From Anas platyrhynchos (lineage: Eukaryota > Chordata > Aves > Anseriformes > Anatidae): a DNA stretch of 64,000 nucleotides. Shown here piece by piece: positions 44,315-55,271 of this stretch (the first letter of the stretch is position 1; every line of letters starts with the position of its first letter). A program made the position numbers and the translations under genes. A model generated the notes under the pieces. That model was not told where the DNA came from, ran no database searches, and saw nothing but the letters and a program-made list of their open reading frames with translations. The stretch spans positions 4,406,501 to 4,470,500 of the forward strand of contig NC_092617.1 in NCBI RefSeq assembly GCF_047663525.1, in the 5' to 3' direction.

Positions 44315-44940
44315 CAATTTTGACAACCAAACATTAATAGAAAAAATCACATTTCTAAAATCAGTCTCTCTGCTGTTCAGACAGGAGCAGTCAGTAATAA
44401 CTTCATTCTGCCTAAAACACCACACCCCAGGAGAGACCCTGCTGCCTTTGGGAGCTGTCAGCCCTGAGGCCTTGGGGACACCTCGAGGAAGCCCAATGGC
44501 ACAGAGCAAGAGATGCCATGGTCTTCCCTATGCAGGCCCATAGGGAAAACCATACACGCTGTGCTGCTGAGCTGGGCAGGACTCCTGGGCCCAAGGGGAG
44601 CTCCTGGCAAGCGGGCAGCACTGCAGAGAGACAGCTGTGCCCAGGAGCAGCTCCTCTGCACAGCACAGCAGGGCTGGAGTCTCTGACAGCAGCTGGCCGA
44701 GGAGAGGAGAGAAGGAGAGAGGGCTTGGAGGCAGTGAGGAGCGCAACAACGGAGGGCAGCATGTGGCAAGACACATCTGCATGCTCTTGACACTGTGAGT
44801 CTCTGGCAGCAGGGCAATGCAAGAGGGCTTGCCAAAATGGTCTTTTACAGCTGGCACATCTGATGGCTCATAGCATCTGTCAGGATGGTTCACTGTTTTT
44901 CTCCAGTGAGGAGTAGCAGATGCTGTAGAGAATGTCATTT
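44315..44940 (-). repeat. R module, inverted copy upstream of OR5
   Basis: Matches 8711-9310 upstream of OR2, including the 'aggccttggggacacctcgagg' landmark, with a small insertion around 44520-44560. Confidence 0.75.
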
Positions 44941-45389
44941 ATGAGGCAGCATTTCAAGAGAAAGACCAAGGCTTTTTTATCTGAAGGGGAAGGCTTTTTT
45001 GGACTCTGTAGTTTAAGACTTCTACTGCAAAGGTTTTGCAGGTTTCATGGTAATGTGTTCTCAGGATTGTACAGGAGAATGAGTCTACTAGAGCATTGCA
45101 CTGAGAAATCAGTATGTCAACAATGAACTTCAGGAAGACCCTTCAGCCACCTCGTCTTAAAGACTGCACCAACATCATGTCCGTGATCTCAGGTTTTAAC
45201 TGAGCTGACATTGATCCAGTTCCTTGCAGGGACATAGGCAGGTGGTGAGAGGGAGCTGCTGCTAGAAATGCCATGCGAGGGAGGGCTCAGGCACCTCCCT
45301 GCCATCCCCTGCAGGACAGGAGCCTTCCCTGGGACACCCCCTGCTCTCCTCTCCCACCAGCACAGCCTCTGCCCTCAAGCCCCCAGTGT
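44941..45389. repeat. Class-I OR upstream spacer of OR5
   Basis: Weaker match to 9311-9659, with about 150 bp of extra sequence (45230-45390). No gene. Confidence 0.55.
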
Positions 45390-45690
45390 CCCCAGCAGGA
45401 GCTGCCTCCTCTGCAGGCAGAGCTGCAGCAGAGGAGGGTCTGCTGAGTGTCCGTCTGTCCCTCCCTGGCCTTGCCTCCCCTGGCACCTCCTGGCTTCTCC
45501 AGCTGGCCGTGCTGCTGCTGGTCTTGTTCCCAGGCTGGCTGGGTTTGGGGGGTCACATGTCCACAGAGTGAGCCCTCGATGCACTTGGGGGAAGGGGAGT
45601 ACAGGGACAGGGTGAGGGGTGTGGAGATGGGCACTTTGAGCCTGGATTCTTCTGCTCTCAGAAGTGTTCAGGTTCTTCTCAGGTGAACCT
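45390..45690 (+). promoter_or_regulatory. T module of OR5: candidate 5' exon with donor
   Basis: Same element as at 9660-10000. GTGAGC is at 45568-45573. The hydrophobic frame LLQLAVLLLVLFPGWLG is kept, but it enters from a different upstream frame because of a small deletion. Confidence 0.5.
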
Positions 45691-46094
45691 CTGAATGCAG
45701 CTGTCCTGCAGCTCAAAGAGATGCCAGAACAGGTCAGCAAAACCATGGAAAAGATCCACAGTATTTTACCTGGAATGCAGGAGAATTGCACAGGATTTCT
45801 GCTTTAGAGACTCTCCTCAGGAGTGGTGGGTAAACTAGAACAAAAGACACAATTATAAATCCACCTATGTTCTTTCCTATTGCTATAGGACAAAACTCAC
45901 TCCTGAATTATCCACAGCAGAATGTCCTCCTACAAGGGAAAGCCTCAGGCAGCATCAATACAGACACAGAAAAGGGATCTGCCAAATGCCTGCGTGAAAT
46001 TGGGCAAGCGCGTTGGGGAGATATATGAGAAATGGAATTGTTTTTTCTCAGATAACTCTGGTATATTATCACTGTATTTCTGTTCCTTGGGCAG
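45691..46094 (+). other. OR5 leader intron candidate and splice acceptor
   Basis: Ends in a pyrimidine-rich stretch and TTGGGCAG at 46094, 23 nt before the ATG. Confidence 0.55.
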
Positions 46095-46117
46095 GATCCC
46101 ATGTCCAGAACGAGCAA

Positions 46118-47032
46118 ATGCCCAACAGCAGCTCTGTCAGTGAGTTCCTCCTGCTGCCATTCGCAGACACACGGGAGCTGCAGCTCCTGCACTTCGCGCT
46201 CTTCCTGGGCATCTACCTGGCTGCCCTCCTGGGCAACGGCCTCATCCTCAGCGCCGTAGCCTGCGACGACTGCCTCCACACCCCCATGTACTTCTTCCTC
46301 CTCAACCTCGCCCTCCTCGACCTGGGATGCATCTCCACCTCTGCACCCAAAGCCATGGCCAATGCCCTGTGGGACACAAGAGTTATCTCCTATCAAGGTT
46401 GTGTTGCACAGGTGTTCTTTTTAGTCTTCTTCTTTGGTTCAGAGTATTCAATTCTCATCACCATGGCCTACGACCGCTACATTGCCATCTGCAAGCCCCT
46501 GCACTACGGGAGCCTCCTGGGCAGCAGAGCTTGTGCCCAGATGGCAGCAGCTGCCTGGGGCAGTGGCTTTCTGTATGCTGTCCTGCACACGGCCAACACA
46601 TTTTCCCTGCCCCTCTGCCACGGCAATGCTGTGGACCAGTTCTTCTGTGAAATCCCACAGATCCTCAAGCTGTCTTGCTCAGATGCCTACCTCAGGGAAG
46701 GTCGGCTTCTCATCTTTAGTGCCTGTTTAACCACAGTATGCTTTGTTTTCATTGTGGTGTCCTATGTGCGTATTTTCAGGGTGGTACTCAGGATGCCCTC
46801 TGACCAGGGATGGCATAAAGCCTTTTCCACATGCCTCCCTCACCTGGCTGTGGTCTCTCTGTTTGTCAGCACTGTCATATTTGCCCATCTTAAGCCCCCC
46901 TTGATCTCCTCCCCATCCATTGACCTGGTGGTTGCAGTTCTGTACTCATTGGCACCTCCAGCATTGAACCCCTTAATCTACAGCATGAGAAACCAGGAGC
47001 TGAAGGATGCTTTGAGGAAACTGATGCATTGA
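46118..47032 (+). CDS. OR5: olfactory receptor, OR14-like, intact
   Basis: 304-residue odorant receptor starting MPNSSSVSEF. An upstream in-frame ATG at 46013 lies across the splice acceptor and is not preferred. Features: NSS glycosylation site, LLGNGLIL, LHTPMYFFLLN, CISTSAPKAM (STTLPKAM in the others), MAYDRYIAICKPLHY with Ile for Val, second-loop cysteines, KAFSTC and PALNPLIYSMRN. The tail is short (RNQELKDALRKLMH). It is related to OR4 by tail and by inverted downstream homology, but shares class-I upstream modules with OR2 and OR3. No lesion. Confidence 0.95.
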   Translation: MPNSSSVSEFLLLPFADTRELQLLHFALFLGIYLAALLGNGLILSAVACDDCLHTPMYFFLLNLALLDLGCISTSAPKAMANALWDTRVISYQGCVAQVFFLVFFFGSEYSILITMAYDRYIAICKPLHYGSLLGSRACAQMAAAAWGSGFLYAVLHTANTFSLPLCHGNAVDQFFCEIPQILKLSCSDAYLREGRLLIFSACLTTVCFVFIVVSYVRIFRVVLRMPSDQGWHKAFSTCLPHLAVVSLFVSTVIFAHLKPPLISSPSIDLVVAVLYSLAPPALNPLIYSMRNQELKDALRKLMH

Positions 47033-47944
47033 TGTCTTTCAAAATCAGGAAATTGCCCTTCGTCTTCCACATATGGCTGATAATGTAATGCATTTCTGGC
47101 ACAAGGTTTAGTTTGTTGGTTTTTGGACTTTTTTAATACTCTTCAGAGCAGCAGCACCAGGTCAGGGATGTGTGTAATGGGGATTGCATGGGGAAGGGGT
47201 TCCACAGTGGCTGTCCAGGCCAGCACCAATGTGCTCACCTGGGAATTGTTCCCTGGGACATGGGATATCCAAGAAGATCAGGGCCCCCTGTGTGTGCAGG
47301 GGAGATGTGGGAAGGGAAACCCTTTGCTACTGCTGCCAGCAGGCCCATCATACCCATGTAGAGAGATGAACATATGCCAGCACAAAGGCCATCAGCTATT
47401 CCTAGAAGTCTCATGAAGGCCAGCAGGGCAGATAGTATCATGAGGCCAGCTAACGTCCCCTGGGAAGCCACCTGAAGGCAGCTCTGGGATGTGCTTCCTT
47501 CAATGTCTCTGTGCCCATTCCTCATGTCCTGGGGTATCTCAGAGGAGGGCAGAGCAGGGCGAGGCACCGCAGAGCTGAGGTGCCTCCCAGCCTCTGGCAG
47601 TGGTTGCAGGAGCCACAGGGACACTGCAGGCACTGCCGTGCACTGCCTGTGGATGTGCAAGGCAGGGACCTGTGTCTCTCAACAGCCCCATGTGTATGAG
47701 GAGCATGGGAGGACAGCTCAGAAAAAGGCACCTCACAGAGCCCTGACGCTGCCCTGTGTGACTCCAGAAACAACCCCTGTTGCCCCTGTGAGATTTCTGT
47801 CATGCCTCTTGCACAGATTCAATGCACATGCTCCTCTCCTCTATGTCACACTACCATGACTTTCTGGATTGGGCTGTCAGAGATTTGGATCATAGATTTC
47901 TGGGACTTGGAAAAGGCAGGCATCAAAAGCATCTTAAGGAATGA

Positions 47945-47984
<40 letters not shown>

Positions 47985-48326
47985 AGTAAAAAAGGAGAAT
48001 TACAGCTGTCACTTCTGCTCCTGGTGACATGATGGGGAAAGTCCTGCCACAACCATCTTCAGGTACGTGGAGGAAAACAAAGGGATTGCTGAAGCAGTAG
48101 GGAAGGGAAAGAAGGATATGTGGTGAACCTGGCCTTTATCAAGGCCTTTGCCATGGTCTTCTGGAGTCTCCCTTTAGCCAGACTGGTGATATTTGGACTG
48201 AAGAAAAGGATGATGATGTGAGGGGGAGGGTGGCTGGACATTAATGGTACAAAGTCCTCCTGCCAGCCAGATACCAGCAGCATCCCTCAGGGATGGGCAC
48301 TTGGGTCAACACCATTGACCCTCTTT
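47033..48326. repeat. OR5 downstream region, inverted match of OR4 downstream
   Basis: No gene is seen. 47390-48290 matches 35650-34720 in reverse. A 37-nt poly(A) tract lies at 47946-47982 and CR1-like RT remnants at about 48060-48326, continuous with the CR1 of block A'. Confidence 0.7.
47946..47982. repeat. Poly(A) tract
   Basis: 37 consecutive A. No retrocopied gene is seen next to it. Confidence 0.95.
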
Positions 48327-49297
48327 GTTATCTCCCTTTATGATGACATGGAGCACATTTTCAGCTCATTTGTGGCTGATGCCAAGCTAGGAGGAGTCCT
48401 TGAGCAACTTCACCTTGCGCAGAGCACAACACTATGTGGGCTGCTGCAGGGCAAGTTAACTCCATCCCTGTCAGACCCAGTACAAGCAGACACTCGGTTG
48501 TCATGCTGACTGTGAGATCCCCTCTGCCTACATATCCAGTAGGACCCTTACAGGAAGAAAACCTGGCTATAGGTTGTCATGTTCCTTCTTGGCGGTAAGG
48601 AACTGGACAGACTTGAGAGGTTGCTTGCGGGAAACTCATGAGACTCCCACCTGTTCTCATGAGACACCACCTGGAGTACTGCATTCAGCTCTGGGGCTCC
48701 CAATACAAGAATGACTTGAAGCTATTAGGGTGAGTCCAGACAAGGACCACAAGGATGATCAAGGGGCAGGAGCACCTCGCCTATTAAAACAGGCTGAGGG
48801 AGTTGGTGTTGTTCAGCCTGGAGAAGGCTCTGAGGAGACCTTAGAGCATCCATCCAGTACTTAAAGTGGGCCAACAGAAAAGCTGGGGAGAGACTTTTTC
48901 TCAGGGTGTGCAGTGATAGGACAAGGGGAATGGTTTTAAACTTAAAGAAGGTAGATTTAGAGTGGATAGTCAGATGAAATTCTTGATTTGGAAGTGAGGC
49001 ACTGGCACTGGTGCTGTGGGTCCAGAGGACACCCAGAGGGAGTTTGGATCATCCCATGCCCTTGTGTTTGAAGGAACAGCTGGCGAGAGTGGAGAGGCAG
49101 CAGTGAAATCATGGGAATATCGGAGTGAGAGCAAGGTGGGGAAGAGAAGTGCCTGTCTGCAGCCTTCAGAGAGGTGTGGAACAGCATAGAAAAGTCTGCA
49201 GAGGAGAAGGCAGAGGGCTTTGACAAGAATGGAAGGCTGCAGCAGCACTGATACCTTTGTCCCCTTGGCCATGGCTTATGAGGAGACGTGTTATACT

Positions 49298-50023
49298 TGC
49301 AATAAATGACTGAGTCCCAAATAGGATTGCAATTAAAATTTACAATTTCTTAAAGGAATAGAGGCAAGCAAACAGCACTGGGTGCGCCAGGAGTCTCCGC
49401 TCCACCAAGACGCACACCTATTACATCAGGTGGCTGTTTTTTATGCTCCTAGGCTAATACATATTCTACACCACTTTTTGGAAAAGGCAGGGTTATTATA
49501 ATTAGTTTCCCAGCATCCGAACCATCCCATGGACGCATGCGTATCAGTCTCCGGTGGTCCCTCTGGGGGGTCGCTCGTACTGAAGGCTCATAGTCTTCCT
49601 TCCAGTCTTTGTCCTTCAATTGTTCTTCATCTTCCCCCCTTCTTCTTATTTGGTCATATCTTAGCTGGATATCAGAGACCCGTGCAGCGCCACATGCAAT
49701 AGTTAGCAGTTATTTTGAAACCCCTTTGTTCTCTTCTCCCAGATATCAGAGACTTGTCCCATGCAAAAGTCATCAGTTTTTGGAAACTCCTTTGTTCTCT
49801 TATCCCCTAGACCCGAGTCTCAAGGTTTACCCTTCAAACGCTCTATTGACATGAACTGCTAGACAATTCTTTTGCAAGATACAAGAACTATATACATTAA
49901 CCACTCTGTTTCACTTAGACGCGTGGTTATCCAAGGGTATGTAAGCCAGAAGGTCACATTCATCATACCATGCAGCCCTAGCATTGTTCCATATTGACAC
50001 GAATCAGATGAACATATTTCACA
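49298..50023 (-). mobile_element. Solo LTR in block A', target duplication TACT
   Basis: Edges TGCAATAAATGAC and CATATTTCACA. TACT is at 49294-49297 and 50024-50027. It has 4 bp more than its partner near the left edge. Confidence 0.88.
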
Positions 50024-50459
50024 TACTCGTGGCATTGGGACAATGTATTCTCCTTTCAACCATGTGAAAACGTTGGATGGTGTCATAATGCTGTCCTTCA
50101 CATGATATTATGGGCATCGTCCTACCCCACAGACTCCAGGAAGTGCCCTGAGTGAGACATGGAGGTGCTGAGGGTGCAGGATCTCCCCTCCCAGTGGCTG
50201 GGGTCAGGCCTTGGCCTTCTGTTTAACAAAACAAACCAAGACTTTTCTCAGCACAGTGCCTTTGCCTGTCTGTAATCACGGCCTCTAGTTATCTGCCGTA
50301 ACAGTTCCCATGCGAGGCTTTCATAGTAGCAGACTAGAATGGCCAACAGAGTGTATAGAGCAGTCTAATACTACGGAATAGAGTAGCCAGCAGAGGTGAG
50401 ACAGGTACTTTGATATAATGAAAGCCATCAGAAAGCTGCTCCCAGTTAGATGACTGATA

Positions 50460-51500
50460 TGGGGAGGTCAGGAGTAACCTGGCCAGGAGAGATGTGAGAT
50501 TTGGGGGAGGGAAAAGAAGGGAGGAGGAGCTCAGAAGCTTACCTTTGTAGAGGTACGAGGGTTCATGTAATGTTGAGGCTGCTGTGACACTGACTTCAAA
50601 CAGTCTTGTAGGGCCTATAAACTGTTTTCAACAGTAACAATAATCCCTCAACCTAAACATTACATAAACACCCTGACAGGTCTCCACTACTGTAATGCAG
50701 AAATCAAAATATCACCTGAAGAAAAACTCAGCCCATAGCCCCTTTCCCTTACATTTACTCTCTTGCTCACCCGAATCACTGCCCCTAACACTAACATCAA
50801 ATTGCTCTATTTCATCCTAGACTTCTTGACAGATGTAAACAAAACCCTTAAGCAAAATGCTTGCCCATACCCTAACCAGAGACCTGACACCACAGGCAGA
50901 ACACCAAATGCTCCATCTAAAACTTTGTTTAATCTATAACCCAGAAAGGTCAAATCTAGTCCCTAGGAGAGTAGAGAGAGGTCAGCTCTACCTCAGGATC
51001 CCTTCCCCAGTAGGAGGAATGTGACTGTGGCAGGAACTGTGAGGTCATTTCTGTCTCTGCACTTGATAGGGCAGCAGCAGGAACATGTCACAGAAAGGGA
51101 ATGGGAGGTCACTTCTGTCTGGAGGTGGCAGGTCAGCCTTGCCTTCTCCCTGGGATCTGCACTTTTGGGCTGACATCTGGCAGTGGCCCTGCTAGGCCAG
51201 CAGAAGGCACCTGCTTGGCATGCTGACTGGGGGATCCCCTCTGCCTCCAGAGCCAGGAGGACCCAGGCAGAAAGAAGGCCCCCAGATGGGTTGTCCTGTC
51301 CCTTCTGCTTGAGTCCATGACTGGGCACCAGCAGGAGGCACAAGGCTTGGCTGTGTCTCAACAAGAAGCTGGAAGGCCAGCAGCAGGCCCCTGGCTTGGG
51401 AGATGCTACTGAGGTGACTTGTGTCTGGTTGGCTGCCAGGCCGCAAGGAGCCTGCTGGGTTGGGATGCCTACTTCAGGACTGGTTTTCACCCTGGTTGAG
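50460..51500 (-). repeat. Inverted S-U modules within block A'
   Basis: Counterpart of 22190-23270. The 213-codon minus frame (51634-50993) overlaps S and mid sequence and is not kept as a unit elsewhere. Confidence 0.75.
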
Positions 51501-52547
51501 CTTCCTTTGATAGTAGGAAACAGCAGGAGTGAATAAGCTGCCACAAAATGCAATGTGGAAGGTTGGCACTGGCCTCGATGATGAAGAAATGCCAAAATGA
51601 GAGTAAGGTGGTGAACAGACATGGGTGTCTGCAAACTTCAAGAAAATAGGGCAAAGTGTGGGACAGCATTGGAAAGCCTGCAAAGGAGAAGGCAGAGGGT
51701 GCTGGTGAGAATGGAAAGCCCCAACAGCCCTGAAGTTTTTGTCCCCTTATGAGGTGATGAGATGTAGTCATTGCAGTGGGGCCTCCTTCCTTCCTTGCAA
51801 CCCTTGCAGATGCTGGGAGGTGTCATTCCGGTGTTCTTCTCATGGCATCACACTGCCCACTACATCCCACAGATCCCCAGGAAGAGCCCTGAGCCAGACA
51901 TGGGGTACAAGGTCTCCCCTCCAGTAGCTGGTGGCAGGCCTTGAATCTTCTGCTTCACTAGAAGAAACCAAGACTTTTCTCAGCACAGTGCTTTGCCTGT
52001 CTGTAATCACGGCCTCCAATTATCTGCCCTAACAAGGCCCTGGGGAGGCTTCGTTAGTAACAGCCCTCAGTGGGGCCCATTAATACTCCAAGTCACTTCA
52101 GCTTTTGTGCCTCCTGACTTGACTTGCTCAAGCGGTTACATCACTCTCCTCTCAGTACCTGAGCTTCATAGACTGAGAACCAAAATACACCATGGACCTC
52201 ATAAAATGAAGAAACTCCTAACATCTCTTGCATAGCTTTCTTAAAGACTTCAAGATTTGTTCAGCTAATTGCAGAGCTTGCATGAAGTAGTTAAGGAAGA
52301 AGATTTCAAAAAGCACCTAATCAAAAACTTCTTGTTTCAAAGTCTGAATTTTGCTGCATTTCAGTTTAGACCATCATTCTCCTATTGCTGTTCATCCAGG
52401 GTGACTTCTTTGGAGACCTCCATCAGGAGGAAAAGCAGAGTCTGGAGGTCTGACACCTCCACTGCCAGCAGTGGTCTTTGACCCTGTAACTGCAGCCCAG
52501 CCCAGCACATGAAACCCTTTCTAAGACAAGTCAGTTGTTGTTTGGGA

Positions 52548-52665
52548 ACAAAATAAATAAAATAAAATAAAATAAAATAAAATAAAATAAAATAAAATAA
52601 AATAAAATAAAATAAAATAAAATAAAATAAAATAAAATAAAATAAAATAAAAAAGTAAAATGAAG
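52548..52665. repeat. (AAATA)n microsatellite
   Basis: About 22 nearly perfect units. Partner of 24288-24475. Confidence 0.95.
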
Positions 52666-52919
52666 TAAAATAAAATAAAATTAGATTAAATTAAATAATA
52701 TAATATTAAAATTGAAATAACCATTGGAATCTGAGAAATTCAGCTTAAATCTTAGTAGACTCCTGGACATCCATGGTGTCTCTTGGGTCGTCTGTGGAAA
52801 ACTCAGGAAGAAAGATAATGAAAATATATCTTCAAGTGGCTGTCTGTACCCATGAGCTTGGCCTTTTTTGGGAAATCATCTCCTTCAAGCCACAGAAACC
52901 TAAACTGAGTAATGTGAAA

Positions 52920-53496
52920 AGATGTGCCCAGTCAATAGAGTAGGGCAGAGTCCTACTTCCTGTGCTACAGATGCAGAAGGCAATAAGAATTGCATTGTGC
53001 CTGACACTACTCTGGGACGTGTAACCCAGGTCATGCAACTTTACCTTAGTACTGACAAGTCCATCATGAAACCACGCTACCAAGTTCTACAACTACCCCT
53101 TGGCTCTCCAGTCAATGAACCAGCTCATGGATGGCAATCAGGGAGTCCCGGTTAGCATGATGCTGCCTCAGGTGCACCACCATGGTAGCCATTGGCACCT
53201 GCTGCTCTTCAACCCTCAGCAAACCCACAACAGAAGGAGTCTGTGGAAGACCATGTAAGGTAGACAATTTTTTAATGTCCCCAATCCCCAAGGTAGCTAT
53301 GCCAAAGCTCCACCAGTAGTGCCTCTGTTCTACCTCTTTATAGCTTGATGGGTTCTACCTCTTTATAGCTTGATGGCATTAGGGTACACTGTGCACCGGT
53401 ATCCAGTAGAGCCTGACACATTTGTGGGTCTGATGTGCTAGGCCATTAAACATACACAGTCCAGTAAACTCGATTGTTCAGAAACACCAGGAGAAG
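52920..53496 (-). mobile_element. ERVL-like protease/pol fragment in block A'
   Basis: Counterpart of 24680-25260 with the same DTGA-containing region and the same 24-bp tandem duplication (about 53331-53379). Confidence 0.82.
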
Positions 53497-54705
53497 CATC
53501 GCAAGGGGTGGTTCTGCTGGTAAGGACACGTTTGTGCCAGCAGGCGGAGTGGGCAGCAGCTGTGCGCTGGCGAGGGGAGGCCAGGAAGCGCATGCCAAGA
53601 GCGCTCCTGCCAGCAGAGACAAGGCCGGGGCCGAGGCCAAGGGGAAAGGCAGGCCCAGGGCAGGGGGCTGCAAGGGCCATGCTGAGCTCCGTGCCACTGC
53701 AGCAACCGCACTGGCCCTCAGCAGATGTGCTTGGAGGTGCTGGCGTGCATCAGAGAGCAGGAAGGAGGGCGCTGGAAAGGGCTGGGGCCAGGCAGGTGGC
53801 AGAGCCGAGCCCCATGCAGGGGCTGGCTGGGGGTCCCCTCTGCTGCAGCCAGCACACACAGCGTGGCAGGAGGAGAGCAGGCAGGGCTCGTGGCCATGGG
53901 GCATAGCCTGGCCCTGGGCTCTTCCTGAGGTTTCTTGCAGCTCCTGGCAGGCTGCAGTGAGGGTGCAAATGCCTTGGGCCCCCGTCCTGCTCTGCCCAGG
54001 CCAGCAAGGGCCCAGAGCGGCCTCCTCTCCCCTGCCCCTGCAGCTCTGGGCTCCCTTCATGCAGCCCTGGCTCTGCAGCACCAAGCCCTGCTGGGAGCCC
54101 TCCCCTGCATGCTGCCACCACTCCCTGATGCTGCTGTTACCCTCTGCCGGGCACTGCCCAGCCCAGCCCAGCCCAGCAGCCCAGTCTGGGCTGGCCCCAG
54201 GGCAGTTCCCACCACAGGCTGCTGCAGGGCTCTGGGCACGGCCACCACAGACCCAGCCCCTCGCAAGGCACCGCAGCTGCTGGGACAAAGGTGGCTCTGG
54301 GCCTCCCCTGCAGCCCCCACACTTGGGCCAGCCACGGCTTGGGAAATGGAGGTCCGTGAAGCTGCAGGAGCCCTGCTCTCTTGCCTGGCAGATCCCCAGC
54401 ACACAGTGCCTGTGCCCCGCAGGGCCAACCCTGCTCCCCAGGCCAGCACAAGAGGCCTGGCCCAGCCACAGAGCAGCTCCAGAGTCCTCTCCACGATGCC
54501 ATTTGCCATCAGACCCAGCAACTGCAGGAAATGCCCAGGCCAGTCAAGCCCAGTTATTATTTTTTGCTGGGCCTTGTTCTTCCGAGAAGTCAGACCCCAG
54601 TCCAGCCCTTTGTCCTCCTGTGATCACTATGGGACTTTGATCCATCCTGAAGCCCAGAAAAGCAAGAGGGCTGTCCAGGGAGAATCTCCTTGGGTGTATT
54701 TCTGA
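53497..54705. repeat. GC-rich module G in block A'
   Basis: Counterpart of 25261-26479. Open frames of 388 (+) and 318 (-) codons differ in extent from those in block A because of the CCCAG length change. This argues against coding constraint. Confidence 0.6.
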
Positions 54706-54709
54706 CACC

Positions 54710-55030
54710 AGCTTTAGAAGAAGCGTACAGAGATGTGGCGGAGATGCCACTGTAGGTACATCAGGAAAGTCACGAAGGTGCATGAGATCTCGTGGCTAAC
54801 CCACATACAAGAGCACAAGAGAACAATGTAGAGACCAAAAGAGAGCAACAGTGACAAGGCCACGTCTTGCTGCCGGCCATGGCCATGGCTCCAGGGAAGC
54901 AGCATCCCCGACCCGAAGGCAGCAGAGAGGCAGAGGCCAGCGGGCTGTGAGGGGCAGCCCCGAGGGCCACCAGGGCTGCTCCTGCATGTGGCATCTGGGC
55001 TCTTGGCCCTGAGCCCCTCCTGCTGCTAGG
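54710..55030 (-). repeat. D module, downstream of OR6
   Basis: Third copy of the D module, about 240 bp beyond the OR6 stop. Confidence 0.7.
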
Positions 55031-55271
55031 GCTGCTGAGACCAGCAAATTCCTGCTGGAGTCTTTATTGAGAGTAGTAAGATTTTTGGTTAAATACACAT
55101 ATATAATTATAATAATTAACTGGTAGGAAACTAAGAGAATTCAGAATGTTCAGAAATAACTTCAGAAGACAGTATAAAAGGAAAATAATCCAAAAGATTA
55201 TCTTAATAGATTTATTTATTTTTTAAAGACTCTTGTTAGGATTGTGGTCCCATTATAAATGATAAAGAGGC

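Larger units (their letters stand above)
48327..55017. repeat. Segmental duplication block A' (partner 20031-26790)
   Basis: Almost identical to block A in content and order. Differences are mostly single bases, microsatellite length, and fewer CCCAG units (about 54157-54175). To its left the CR1 remnant continues (48060-48326), which in block A is replaced by an LTR, so A' shows the older left flank. Confidence 0.93.

Noticed and set aside
47946..47982. Poly(A) tract as a sign of a processed pseudogene
   Set aside because: The sequence before it is shared intergenic DNA with CR1 traces; no retrocopied exon sequence is visible.
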